31,857 nucleotides of DNA from Gracilaria domingensis (Eukaryota; Rhodophyta; Florideophyceae; Gracilariales; Gracilariaceae): assembly GCA_022539475.1 (NCBI GenBank), contig VCMS01000434.1:40353-72209 (forward strand). Reading direction: 5' to 3'. The position numbers were made by a program, and so were the translations under genes. The notes beneath the pieces are model-generated. The model worked only from the letters and a program-made list of their open reading frames with translations, was not told where the DNA came from and ran no database searches. This document shows positions 18,139-26,317 of the stretch, piece after piece. Within the stretch, counting starts at the first letter, position 1. The number at the start of each line of letters is the position of its first letter.

Positions 18139-21100
18139 TCAGTCCTCTTCGCCATCCTCAACATCGTTTTCAATCTCCTCCACTTCATAATTCTCATCTT
18201 CGTCATCTTCTTCATACTGTTCTTCCCCTTCCTCTACTATCACCTCATCATTCTCTTCCTCCAAATTCGACGGTTCTGGATTCTTCCTCTTCTCCTTCAT
18301 ACTAACCAGGTCTTCATCTTCCTTGAACTGAGGTCGAAAGTGTGGGTTAAGGTGTACCGCATCCGGGAGGTTGTATTTCTCAGGTACCATGTTCATGTGG
18401 TAACGAAACAAGGGAATCTCGGGGAATCTTCCATCCTCATTTGATGCGCCTGCATGGAACACATCACCTCTTCCAATAAATATAGACTTAGGCGGAACGA
18501 AAAACTTCCTCACAAACATCCCCCGTGCCAAACCTTCAAATGCCTTGGGAGTAACTGCGTAGTGTGTATGAGACCCTTCACATACCCAAATTGGAAACGA
18601 CACACTTCCGGACACCATCATAAAGTACCCCGGGTTTTTCTTTTCTTCCAGCTTATCCTCATTCGCCAAGGTCGGGAAATCCGTATGTAACTGCTGCCGC
18701 TTGCATCCAACTGCAGTGCATAACACCCTCCCCCCCGTCTTCGGCGCATACATCCTCTCCTTTTCCACCCTATTATCTTGTAAACCCATTAAAGCACATA
18801 TCTGTCCCAGTCGGGCATCCAGTAAAGCTCTCTTCTTCACAAGCACATGTCTTTCTACGGCTGTCTCCATGTCATCCACTATGCCTCTTCTCGTAGTCAT
18901 GTACCTCCCACCATCTGCGTTGATGATCGGTATCCATGTGATTCGGTTCTCTGGTATCCTAAGGTCTGGAGCCCTCTCGAAGTCCCTTCGGAAGAAGTCC
19001 AGTAATTCCACACTAACATCCCCGTCAATGAGCTTGCTCAAACTCTCTGTCAGCTTCACCAACTCTCCATCCGATGCAAAGCCGTCCAGAATACAGAAAC
19101 CTCTGTCTCGAAGCTCGACGTTCTTCTTCACAAAATAGACATACGCAAGAGAGTCGTTCTTCAGTGCATCCCCCCATAACGTCTTCTCGTCGACCTCCAT
19201 GCCTCCCATTGCCGCGTTCAGGAGTTTATGGCCATGATACGCTGCATGCCAAAAGACTGCATGGTGCACACTTTCAAAGTCCTTGGGCTCCAACAAGTGG
19301 CCTCGGTGTTGCTTCTGGAGATGTATCGCATCCATCCACGGGTACACAGATTTAATGACATTCTCCACTCCAGTCGGCCACTTGCTTGGTAAGGTCTTCA
19401 CCAACTTTAGCCACGAATCGTCACCTTCATATGCTACTTCTTCAGCCTTCTTCAGACCTGGCGCCAACACCTGCGGTACTGTGTCATCGAACGGGTCAGT
19501 GTCCTCTGCCTGTGAGACCACAATTGGTACTCCATCTGAGTCTGTGTCGCTGCCAATGGATATCTGATGACTTTTCAACAAGTTTCTCACCCCCTTCGCA
19601 CCAAGACTCCGCAGATGACTGATAACTTCATCCTGAACAGATTGAATACCCTCCGTCCTTGACTTCTTCCGTTGATTAGGGTTCACGTCTCTCATTGCAT
19701 TCCTTCGTCGCCGGCTTCGTCTTGAACTCCTCATGCTTCTTGTCTTCGATGGCATATTCTCTTCACTTTCTACATCAGAGTCCTTAGAGCCCTTGCGCAC
19801 TGGCGCTTTGGCCTTCCTACTTGCCGAACGTGTGGCCATTCTCTGCGTTGTAGACTCGTCTACCGCTTTGGTCTCAGACTGTGGTTCAGTCGGCGTAGTA
19901 CCAGTGGCAGGTTTCAACATATCCACCCCTAAACTCTTTGCCAGCTTATCACGAGCAATCCAGAATCTTCTCGAAATCCTTCCTTCCCAGAGCTTCTTAT
20001 TCGAAGGTACTTCAATTCGTTCTGCCTGTGTTGCAAGGTACTCACGAACGGTGCGCATTTCAAACTTTGTCACTTCCGCCTTCATGGCATACGCTTCTTC
20101 CAATGTAACTTTCTTCTTCTTCGAAAGCTTCTCTGCCAAAGATTGAAGCCTCCTGCAGCAGATAAAGGAGTATTTGCGTACGTCTTCAAAACGACCCGTC
20201 AGTTTCGACACTCGCCTCCTGGAAAAGTATGCAACCAGAGCGTCGAGCGTGAAGTGGGTTGTATGCTCATCCATGGTAAAGAATTCATCACTTGATATAC
20301 AAGAGATTCCAATCTCATGGTAGTCCCAACAAATCCGCTCCAAACGTTCCAGCAATCCAGGACTTCTCGCCACCTTCAACCCCATCTCTGCAAATCTTGC
20401 CAAATGCTTGATATTGTACTGGCCAATGATACCGCAAACACTTAGTGCACCTGCGAAAGAGGTCCTCGTCATCTTGCTCAAGTCCTTCTTCTCTTCCTCA
20501 ACCAGGATCCTTATATATGACACAATAGAATGCACCTTGTCAGCAAAACCCATAAGACGAGCTTGCTTCAATCCATCGTTTAGCACATTGCCAAGGCTCA
20601 AGATTTCTCTCGTGGTCATCTTCTGTCCATCTTTTCTCTCCCACAGCGAAACAGAAAGACCTCCACATAGATTCCTAATGTTGGGCATAGATTCACAGAG
20701 CTCTTTGAGTGCTACATGACGATGAGCTCCATCAATCAGCACACAATTCACTTTCAAGCAATTGTTCTGCACTATGTCCTTCTCGGACACATCCTGAGAC
20801 AGAACAGCAACGCTCATGGTCCCAAGTGCCTGTAAGAAGCTTTTGCGTCCAATCTCTTCTTTCAGAGCCTCGACATGATTCCGGAACAACCCTCTCACAG
20901 TCATTTCCGGAACTTGAATGAGCTCAATATCGACTTGAACAGACACATACTCGTAATGATCTAAGTCAAATACCAAACTCGCTAAACTCGTATCGACATC
21001 ATCAGGAGGTATCACATCAGGTTCATCAAAGAGTTCATTGACGTGGCTTCCAAGGCTTTCCATCACTAGAACCACGTCTTCGTCTTCGTCTTCATCCACG

Positions 21101-21918
21101 TCAATCACTTCCATTGTCACTCCACTGCGATTTCCAGCCTGAGTAATAGCTTCCGCAGTGCTGTTCCTCGATGCTCCAGACTGCACAATCGTAGCAGTTT
21201 GTTTACGAAATGCCGATACAGCACTCTCTGGGGTCGTGGTCATCTTGAATTCTTGCATCTGCTTTCCACCACCGTGAACGTTCGATGGTGTTTTCAGCTT
21301 TGGTACTGGCGCTTGTTTCCCGCCTTGGGGTTTTTTAGCATTCGACAGGGTTTTCACATGAGCCACTTTCATCGACATTCGCTTTTGGGCACTGGATGGA
21401 GTTTTAGGTTCTACCACTCGCACCCGTTTCCCATCAGTATTCGATGGCTTCTCAGGGGCGACGAATTTGGAACTCGGAGCACCCTTGTCCCCTTCATCAG
21501 CGCTTACGACGTCACCCACCTTAGACATTAAGTTCAGGTCCCAGGCGTAGAAACCGGGCCTGTTCATGTCCTTCAATGTCTTCGGAACAGAATCTTCATC
21601 GGTACACTTAAAGGGATAGGGATAGGGAGTGTCAAGCTCATGAGATATCTTCGCTCGCCATATACCAACTACATCTTCCCCTGGTTTTCCCTGCAGAGCA
21701 TGTCCATGCATTTTCCTTCTGAACGTTGTCTTCCCTCCACCAGCGTCCACTTCAACGAGAACAGCTTTCCCAATCGCTGCTTTGTTCCCTCCTGCCCCTC
21801 CCAACAACAATGTCACTTCTTCGCCTGGTGCGGGCTTCGACTTCATAGCTGTGGATGCGTTCCCCGTCGCTGCGTTCGGTTCAGCAGTTTTGGTCCCGCT
21901 CCAAAGTTGTGGTGCCAT
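18139..21918 (-). CDS. ParB-like domain plus 2OG/Fe(II) dioxygenase-like nuclear protein
   Basis: The frame is open from 22119. The best start is ATG 21918 (ACCATGG), giving 1259 residues to TGA; ATGs at 21987 and 21981 are alternatives. Residues 164-233 hold three or four loose repeats of a Lys-x-Lys-Thr-Pro-Ser-Asn type. At 270-288 lies VIDVDEDEDEDVVLVMES, a SUMO-interaction-like stretch. A ParB/sulfiredoxin-like segment (about 330-460) carries the signature VLIDGAHRHVALKEL (393-407). A basic patch at 725-754 (RRSRRRRNAMR, NQRKKSR) is a likely nuclear signal. The C-terminal third looks like a double-stranded beta-helix oxygenase: QQLHTDFP (His1078, Asp1080), VSFPIWVCEGSH, then RGDVFHAGA (His1155) and FRYHMN (Arg1172). 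Residues 1218-1259 are an acidic tail. Substrate is unknown; DNA, protein or small molecules are possible. Divergent from the methyltransferase locus. Confidence 0.72.
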   Translation of the reverse strand: MAPQLWSGTKTAEPNAATGNASTAMKSKPAPGEEVTLLLGGAGGNKAAIGKAVLVEVDAGGGKTTFRRKMHGHALQGKPGEDVVGIWRAKISHELDTPYPYPFKCTDEDSVPKTLKDMNRPGFYAWDLNLMSKVGDVVSADEGDKGAPSSKFVAPEKPSNTDGKRVRVVEPKTPSSAQKRMSMKVAHVKTLSNAKKPQGGKQAPVPKLKTPSNVHGGGKQMQEFKMTTTPESAVSAFRKQTATIVQSGASRNSTAEAITQAGNRSGVTMEVIDVDEDEDEDVVLVMESLGSHVNELFDEPDVIPPDDVDTSLASLVFDLDHYEYVSVQVDIELIQVPEMTVRGLFRNHVEALKEEIGRKSFLQALGTMSVAVLSQDVSEKDIVQNNCLKVNCVLIDGAHRHVALKELCESMPNIRNLCGGLSVSLWERKDGQKMTTREILSLGNVLNDGLKQARLMGFADKVHSIVSYIRILVEEEKKDLSKMTRTSFAGALSVCGIIGQYNIKHLARFAEMGLKVARSPGLLERLERICWDYHEIGISCISSDEFFTMDEHTTHFTLDALVAYFSRRRVSKLTGRFEDVRKYSFICCRRLQSLAEKLSKKKKVTLEEAYAMKAEVTKFEMRTVREYLATQAERIEVPSNKKLWEGRISRRFWIARDKLAKSLGVDMLKPATGTTPTEPQSETKAVDESTTQRMATRSASRKAKAPVRKGSKDSDVESEENMPSKTRSMRSSRRSRRRRNAMRDVNPNQRKKSRTEGIQSVQDEVISHLRSLGAKGVRNLLKSHQISIGSDTDSDGVPIVVSQAEDTDPFDDTVPQVLAPGLKKAEEVAYEGDDSWLKLVKTLPSKWPTGVENVIKSVYPWMDAIHLQKQHRGHLLEPKDFESVHHAVFWHAAYHGHKLLNAAMGGMEVDEKTLWGDALKNDSLAYVYFVKKNVELRDRGFCILDGFASDGELVKLTESLSKLIDGDVSVELLDFFRRDFERAPDLRIPENRITWIPIINADGGRYMTTRRGIVDDMETAVERHVLVKKRALLDARLGQICALMGLQDNRVEKERMYAPKTGGRVLCTAVGCKRQQLHTDFPTLANEDKLEEKKNPGYFMMVSGSVSFPIWVCEGSHTHYAVTPKAFEGLARGMFVRKFFVPPKSIFIGRGDVFHAGASNEDGRFPEIPLFRYHMNMVPEKYNLPDAVHLNPHFRPQFKEDEDLVSMKEKRKNPEPSNLEEENDEVIVEEGEEQYEEDDEDENYEVEEIENDVEDGEED

Positions 21919-22237
21919 GGTTCGTCGAGGCTTTCTCACCTTTCGAGAGCGTCTCATTTGACCCTTTCCCAGTCCCCTCATATCCATTATATGGTGCCAG
22001 TGTGTGTGATATACACGAGTCCTGGTGTTCTTCAAATCGTACGTTTGCTCCCGTGAAGTTGCAACCACTCGTGTTCGAATCTCCGCCCTTTCTCGCGTGA
22101 GCACAATGGACGCAACCACTCACGTTCAAAACGGCTGCAATGCCCACGTGAGTAGTGTGGGTACAGTTCTTGATGGTTATAAATGGTTGGATCAATGTCT
22201 GATTCCGTCCTGGTTGACCACTGTCCCCGCCTTTCAT
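21919..22237. promoter_or_regulatory. 5' region of the ParB/dioxygenase gene
   Basis: This stretch has no independent gene. GCAACCACTC(G/A)(T/C)GTTC occurs twice in direct orientation, at about 22062 and 22111, fifty bases apart, and could be a paired protein-binding site. The open frame above ATG 21918 extends into it, so it may be partly coding if an earlier start is used. Confidence 0.35.
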
Positions 22238-22267
22238 CATCTTTGAACATCGCCCGAGCGCCGTGTG

Positions 22268-22343
22268 GGAACCGCGGTTCGCCGAGTTCATAGCCGAGAT
22301 CATAGCTATGATCTCGGCTATGAACTCGGCGAACCGCGGTTCC
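22268..22343. repeat. Perfect 76-bp palindrome, left arm
   Basis: All 38 base pairs match around the centre 22305/22306 (CATAG/CTATG). The ends read GGAACCGCGGTTC and GAACCGCGGTTCC, which are themselves palindromic. It would form a long hairpin in single-stranded DNA or RNA. Confidence 0.95.
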
Positions 22344-22509
22344 GGCACGGCGCATCTGACGAAACGCCACGTGTATACCGCCGAAAGGACCCCCCCTGAG
22401 GACCCCCTGGAGACCACTTCTACTACACAATGCGCACCAAAGCACCTGTTCTCACCCACACCACCACTACCTGGTGGTGTTGCTGGCGTTTATGTGGGCA
22501 GTGAATAAG

Positions 22510-22660
22510 TGACGCCCCGTCGATGGCCGCCGCCCTCCGTGCGCTGCTCCGCTCCCACCGCATCGTCTCTCCTCTTCAAGCCCTTCCCCTTCCGTCTTCC
22601 ACGCTTGCTACACAATGTGTCCGAAGTGTCATCCGCGTCTCCATCGCTCTCCCGTTTATT
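22510..22660 (+). other. Foldback loop with presequence-like coding fragment
   Basis: The unpaired centre is GC-rich. From ATG 22523 it reads MAAALRALLRSHRIVSPLQ, Ala/Arg/Leu-rich without acidic residues, as in organelle-targeting presequences. The frame then runs on into the right arm without recognisable sense. It may be a captured exon piece, as in Pack-MULEs, or chance. Not called as a gene. Confidence 0.35.
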
Positions 22661-22766
22661 CGACGTCACTGCCCACATAAACGCCAGCAAGGAGTCCTCC
22701 AGGGGGGTCCTCAGGGGGGGTCCTTTCGGCGGTATACACGTGGCGTTTCGTCAGATGCGCCGTGCC

Positions 22767-22842
22767 GGAACCGCGGTTGGCCGAGTTCAAAGCCGAGATC
22801 ATAGCTATGATCTCGGCTATGAACTCGGCGAACCGCGGTTCC
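22767..22842. repeat. Imperfect 76-bp palindrome, right arm
   Basis: Same sequence as the left palindrome, centred at 22804/22805, with two mismatched pairs (22790 with 22819, and 22779 with 22830). Both differences lie in the inner half, so the outer half matches the left arm exactly. Confidence 0.93.
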
Positions 22843-23152
22843 CACACGGCGCTCGGGCGATGTTCAAAGATGTACGAACCCAGTGTTTTCTACGTTGGTT
22901 TTACATACTAGACATATAATGCACTGCACATACTGAGGTGCCCCACCGGTTTGATGTGTTTAGATACCACTCTCGTCTCTCTATTTCATTACCCGCTCAG
23001 TTCTCGGTAATCCGTCGCAACCGCGCTCTCCACCATTGTTTCCGACGCTTCCCGACGTTTCCGACGCTTCCCACCCATTTAAACATCTCCGAAACTTCTA
23101 CCGTTTCACAATACTCGTTTAGTTCGCGTCCTTTCCGATTCTGAGTTCTTAC

Positions 23153-24610
23153 ATGGCGTCCACCGGAAATGACGCTCCTCGGACTCTTAAGCAGAGTGTG
23201 GTGGCCGATGAGAACCACGGCACGGTATTCTCTAGCGCATCCTCTAGCGCGTCGTTTGATTCAGCCAGCATGGCAACGCGTTTCTTGAAATGTTGGGGGT
23301 TGTTCATTGAGTTGCGAGATGCGTATGCCGCTTCAAGAAGTCGTACTGGTAATCCGCGTGAAGTTGGGTACACGGAAGTTGTGGAATACGCTGTATCAAA
23401 CCGTGAACACCTGGCATGTGCACGAGAGTTCATCACCACTGCGGTCAAGGGTCCTTTCCAAAACTACTCCGCAAAAGAACTCACGAAGATCTGTCTGGAC
23501 GTGCGTTTTCTGAGCAGGGTCTACAAATATACGCGTATCACTGATCTAGACGACGAGAATTCTGATCGGCGCGTGAGAGATTTGTTTACCTGGAGTCTTG
23601 AAAAGGATGTCGACAACGGTAACTCGTTCATAGAACGGGCTTTCTGGAATGACCTTTTCAAACGACATGGTCCATGCAGTAAGCAGACGAAGAGAACTAC
23701 GTTCAGGATTGGGCCTCCCACTCGTTTTCAGCAGTTACTCTATCTCTCTTTCGTGAAGCATATAACTTCGGAGAGAAATCTCCCAGCGGCGAAGAGAGGA
23801 AGGACCGGGAAGGGAACCCATAGAGCTGTGCAGTTCGTCGACGGCTACATAGCTTCGAATGAGACGCACGGGAGACGGATGGCACATGCAGTGCAAACGA
23901 TTTGTAAGGGATGGGATTTCTTTGCCTCAACCTTAGGCTTTGGTGATGGTGAGCAGATGTTGCTGCCATACCTGCTTGTAGAAAAGAAGTCGCTTGGGTT
24001 CCATGTCATTGAATCCCGCTCTGTTGGGTACAGTCCGGAGTCAGCTTTTCATACGTTGGGGGAAGAACTGAAACCCACGTTGGATGTGAACGACACCGTT
24101 TCTTGGGTTCATACTCTTCCGGATACTATCGACGCCAACTTACGGGAGTTGGCAAAGAAATTCTTGGCAGATTTCAGCAAGATTGTGTTGAATGGCTTCC
24201 TATACAAAATGTCCCCAACGTCAAGATGGAATTTGTTGGAAAGCTTCAGACCTGGCCGCCCCGCACGAGTACCACCCCGTTTCAATGTATTCTCCGAAGA
24301 GTACGTGTCTCCTATTCGTCAAGCGATGTTTGTACATAACTTCCAACCATCTCGACTTATCCCTAGGGCCGCTCCTTCAGGGCAGGATGGAGGAAGTAAT
24401 ACCGTCACGGTTAAGGTTGAGGACTCGATACAGATTCCGAGCTCCTCCAAGAGGAACGCCGCAGGGAAAAGCTCAGTTAACTCCGATGTCATCGTCATCC
24501 TCGATAGCGACAATGAAGAAGGTGATACACCTGGTGCCTCTGTTGGGGCGAAAGATAACGTTCCAGATGGGGTTCTCCCCCTCATGACTTTGATGACACG
24601 CGCACGTTAA
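23153..24610 (+). CDS. N-terminal part of a DNA-methyltransferase/SET locus; unknown region with SUMO-interaction-like motif
   Basis: ATG 23153 (ACATGGCG) opens 485 codons. No known domain is recognised. Residues 30-430 look like a folded, largely helical basic protein with several Trp/Phe-rich stretches (AFWNDLFKRHG, CKGWDFFASTLGFG). Residues 444-457 are SDVIVILDSDNEEG, a strong SUMO-interaction-like motif. The frame ends in TAA with an unlikely tail (LMTLMTRAR) just after a run of five C at 24577-24581. One base back, the methyltransferase frame reads PPHDFDDTRTLNALDVVRG directly into the next domain. The two were therefore probably one protein, split by loss of one C or by an assembly error. 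The region may give targeting or DNA-binding to the enzyme. Confidence 0.6.
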   Translation: MASTGNDAPRTLKQSVVADENHGTVFSSASSSASFDSASMATRFLKCWGLFIELRDAYAASRSRTGNPREVGYTEVVEYAVSNREHLACAREFITTAVKGPFQNYSAKELTKICLDVRFLSRVYKYTRITDLDDENSDRRVRDLFTWSLEKDVDNGNSFIERAFWNDLFKRHGPCSKQTKRTTFRIGPPTRFQQLLYLSFVKHITSERNLPAAKRGRTGKGTHRAVQFVDGYIASNETHGRRMAHAVQTICKGWDFFASTLGFGDGEQMLLPYLLVEKKSLGFHVIESRSVGYSPESAFHTLGEELKPTLDVNDTVSWVHTLPDTIDANLRELAKKFLADFSKIVLNGFLYKMSPTSRWNLLESFRPGRPARVPPRFNVFSEEYVSPIRQAMFVHNFQPSRLIPRAAPSGQDGGSNTVTVKVEDSIQIPSSSKRNAAGKSSVNSDVIVILDSDNEEGDTPGASVGAKDNVPDGVLPLMTLMTRAR

Positions 24611-24636
24611 ATGCTCTAGATGTGGTGCGAGGAAGC

Positions 24637-25677
24637 ATGGAGAAGCAATTCTCAATGCATTGTGTCGGATATGACGAACTGGTGGAGGCCCATGGTACTA
24701 TCTTCTCATCGGATACATCTTTGGAAGGCAACGTTCAGTTCGTGCTCACAGACCCACCATATGGCATCCGCGACAGCGAGTACGACGAATTGGCTGACGA
24801 TGATATGGACAATACTGCGGACATCATGGCATCCATGCTTCGACCAGGAGGACATTTCGTTTTGTTCTGCAGAATCGACCAGTTTGGAGACTGGGAAGAG
24901 ATTTTGCGAGAGCACAAGTCGGAGGACGCAAGCGGAAAGAAAACCGCATCATTCTTAGTAGATTCGACGCCCATGAACTTCATTCGTTCTCGTTCGAACC
25001 CCTTGAAGAACCCTGCGCGTAATACTACTCGTCTGTTTGGGGCGACGGAGTACGCCGTGCATGGCGTGAGGAATGAAAACCCGTACGCGGAACAGAAGGT
25101 AATGGTGAACTATCAGAACTTCAACTACGTTTCAGCTCGCTATCCTGGGCACTATTCTATCATTGACCAGGTTCCAAATCTTACGCCTGGGGAGAGTCTC
25201 CGATGGAGAGTGAAGAGTGGTAGAAGAATTCGAACCGCGAAGGCTCGTCCAGAACAAAAGTCGAGGCAGCTACTGATGGAGCTGATAGCGAGGTTCTCGA
25301 ATCCCGGGGATGTTGTGGTTGATCTCTACTCCGGGACGTTCTCGTGCGCGCTGGCATGTATGGATATTGAGGGGCCTCGGCGTTTCATTGGATGTGATCA
25401 AGATGAGCAGTGTTTCTCTCATGCCAAGCACAATGCTATTGTGCATTACGCAAGAAAGGTGTGGCGCAATGAATTGAAGATGAAAGAACCGGTTACGAAT
25501 GAGGTAGTTCAAGCGTCTTATGTGGTGGATGCCAAATTTTCTGAACGGAAACGAAAGACTTCGACTATATGGAATGCACCCAAGGGATTCCCATCGTATC
25601 AATCTTTCCCATTCCATATCATGTCGTACCTATCCACCTATTGGAATAAACCTGGTCTTATCACTACGTACAAATAG
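24637..25677 (+). CDS. Beta-class DNA amino-methyltransferase (N6-A or N4-C)
   Basis: From ATG 24637 there are 346 codons; sense extends upstream into the preceding gene. VLTDPPYGI (DPPY codons 24751-24762, residues 39-42) is the catalytic motif IV. GGHFVLFC follows as the next strand. The SAM-binding motif I comes late, at GDVVVDLYSGTFSCALACM (residues 224-242), followed by FIGCDQDEQC, an acidic SAM-ribose-type motif. Motif IV before motif I defines the beta class of N6-adenine/N4-cytosine DNA methyltransferases. DPPY is more usual for adenine. Motif I departs from DPFxGSGT, with Gly-Thr-Phe in its loop. The frame ends in TAG 25675-25677 and stays open in the same frame into the SET domain 40 bases later. 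Product and target sequence are unknown. Vertebrate-type C5 methylation is excluded by the motifs. Confidence 0.85.
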   Translation: MEKQFSMHCVGYDELVEAHGTIFSSDTSLEGNVQFVLTDPPYGIRDSEYDELADDDMDNTADIMASMLRPGGHFVLFCRIDQFGDWEEILREHKSEDASGKKTASFLVDSTPMNFIRSRSNPLKNPARNTTRLFGATEYAVHGVRNENPYAEQKVMVNYQNFNYVSARYPGHYSIIDQVPNLTPGESLRWRVKSGRRIRTAKARPEQKSRQLLMELIARFSNPGDVVVDLYSGTFSCALACMDIEGPRRFIGCDQDEQCFSHAKHNAIVHYARKVWRNELKMKEPVTNEVVQASYVVDAKFSERKRKTSTIWNAPKGFPSYQSFPFHIMSYLSTYWNKPGLITTYK

Positions 25678-25716
25678 AAACCGTTCCATGAGTGGCCACT
25701 TGCCTTACAAGGGAAG

Positions 25717-26317
25717 ATGACTACGTTGGACAATCACACTTTACTCTCTGTCGAGGCGACATCGCTTTGGCTCTATGTGAAGAAGTCGAATATCAAACAT
25801 GCAGCAAGTGGAAATGGAGTATTTACGAGTAGGGCGTTTTCCGAAGGGGAGCTTATTGGATACTTTTATGGGACCTTGGTGTATCATGATCTAAGCCGAC
25901 GCAATACCACACATTTGACGTATGGAGACGGAATGGTGGGGGCCACTGTATCTCGGTTCAGGAAGTCTTGCATGCAAGTGAGGGTGAAGGGGCAAATGTA
26001 CAACACTCTCCCGCATTATGATACTGAAGTCAACGCTGGTCATGCCTGGATAGTTCCTGCTCCTTTCTTGTAGCGGGCTATATCAATGACGCATCATATC
26101 GTGAAGGTGATGAGGACAAGGAATTGGAAGAAATGGATTCTAACATGGCTCCCAAACCAAATGTATTCATTCGCCAGCCCACAGAGTATCAGGCTACAAC
26201 TTTGGGGCTTTGGAGAACTACAGACTCCTCGTAGTCACGGCTTCAAGGAACATTAAGGAGCACGACGAAATTTACGTTGACTATGGACCCACATATCCTT
26301 GGGAAAGGTTAACCTAG
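25717..26317 (+). pseudogene. SET-domain protein methyltransferase, two frame breaks
   Basis: ATG 25717 lies in the same frame as the preceding methyltransferase. A SET fold can be read through three successive frames, each one base back. First SGNGVFTSRAFSEGELIGYFYG (GxG and YxG of the N-SET) to about 26065. Then FLVAGYINDASYREG and MAPKPNVFIRQPTEYQ, replacing the usual NHSxxPN region, to about 26195. Then NFGALENYRLLVV and KEHDEIYVDYGPTYPW with the invariant DYG, ending in TAG at 26315-26317. SET domains transfer methyl groups from SAM to lysine, usually on histones. No pre-SET or post-SET cysteines are seen. Both breaks behave as single-base losses. As read, the gene is broken, but the catalytic features remain recognisable. 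Confidence 0.72.

Larger units (their letters stand above)
22238..22872. mobile_element. Foldback element with long inverted arms
   Basis: The left arm (about 22238-22412) is repeated in inverted orientation at about 22698-22872 with few mismatches. The outermost 30 bases (CATCTTTGAACATCGCCCGA at the left edge) match perfectly. Each arm contains its own 76-bp palindrome. The arms resume further in (TTGCTGGCGTTTATGTGGGC at about 22480 and its complement at about 22670), the left arm having about 60 extra bases. No target-site duplication is evident in the flanks (GCCTTTCAT versus TACGAACCC). The structure fits a MITE/foldback or a non-autonomous MULE with long terminal inverted repeats. It sits between two divergent genes. 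Confidence 0.8.

Noticed and set aside
18139..19140. TET/JBP-family identity for the oxygenase domain
   Set aside because: HxD, His and Arg are visible, but family-specific features cannot be established by eye; only a 2OG-like fold is claimed.
22060..22130. tRNA-like T-loop (GTTCGAATC)
   Set aside because: No cloverleaf can be drawn around it; the word belongs to a short direct repeat.
22523..22700. Independent small gene in the foldback loop
   Set aside because: The presequence-like start runs into the inverted arm with no further domain, so it is at most a captured fragment.
22229..22881. 9-bp target duplication of a MULE at the foldback
   Set aside because: The flanks GCCTTTCAT and TACGAACCC do not match.
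23153..26317. Prokaryotic operon or phage origin for the methyltransferase cluster
   Set aside because: The tight spacing is better explained by one broken reading frame; Kozak-like starts, a SET domain and eukaryotic transposons surround it.
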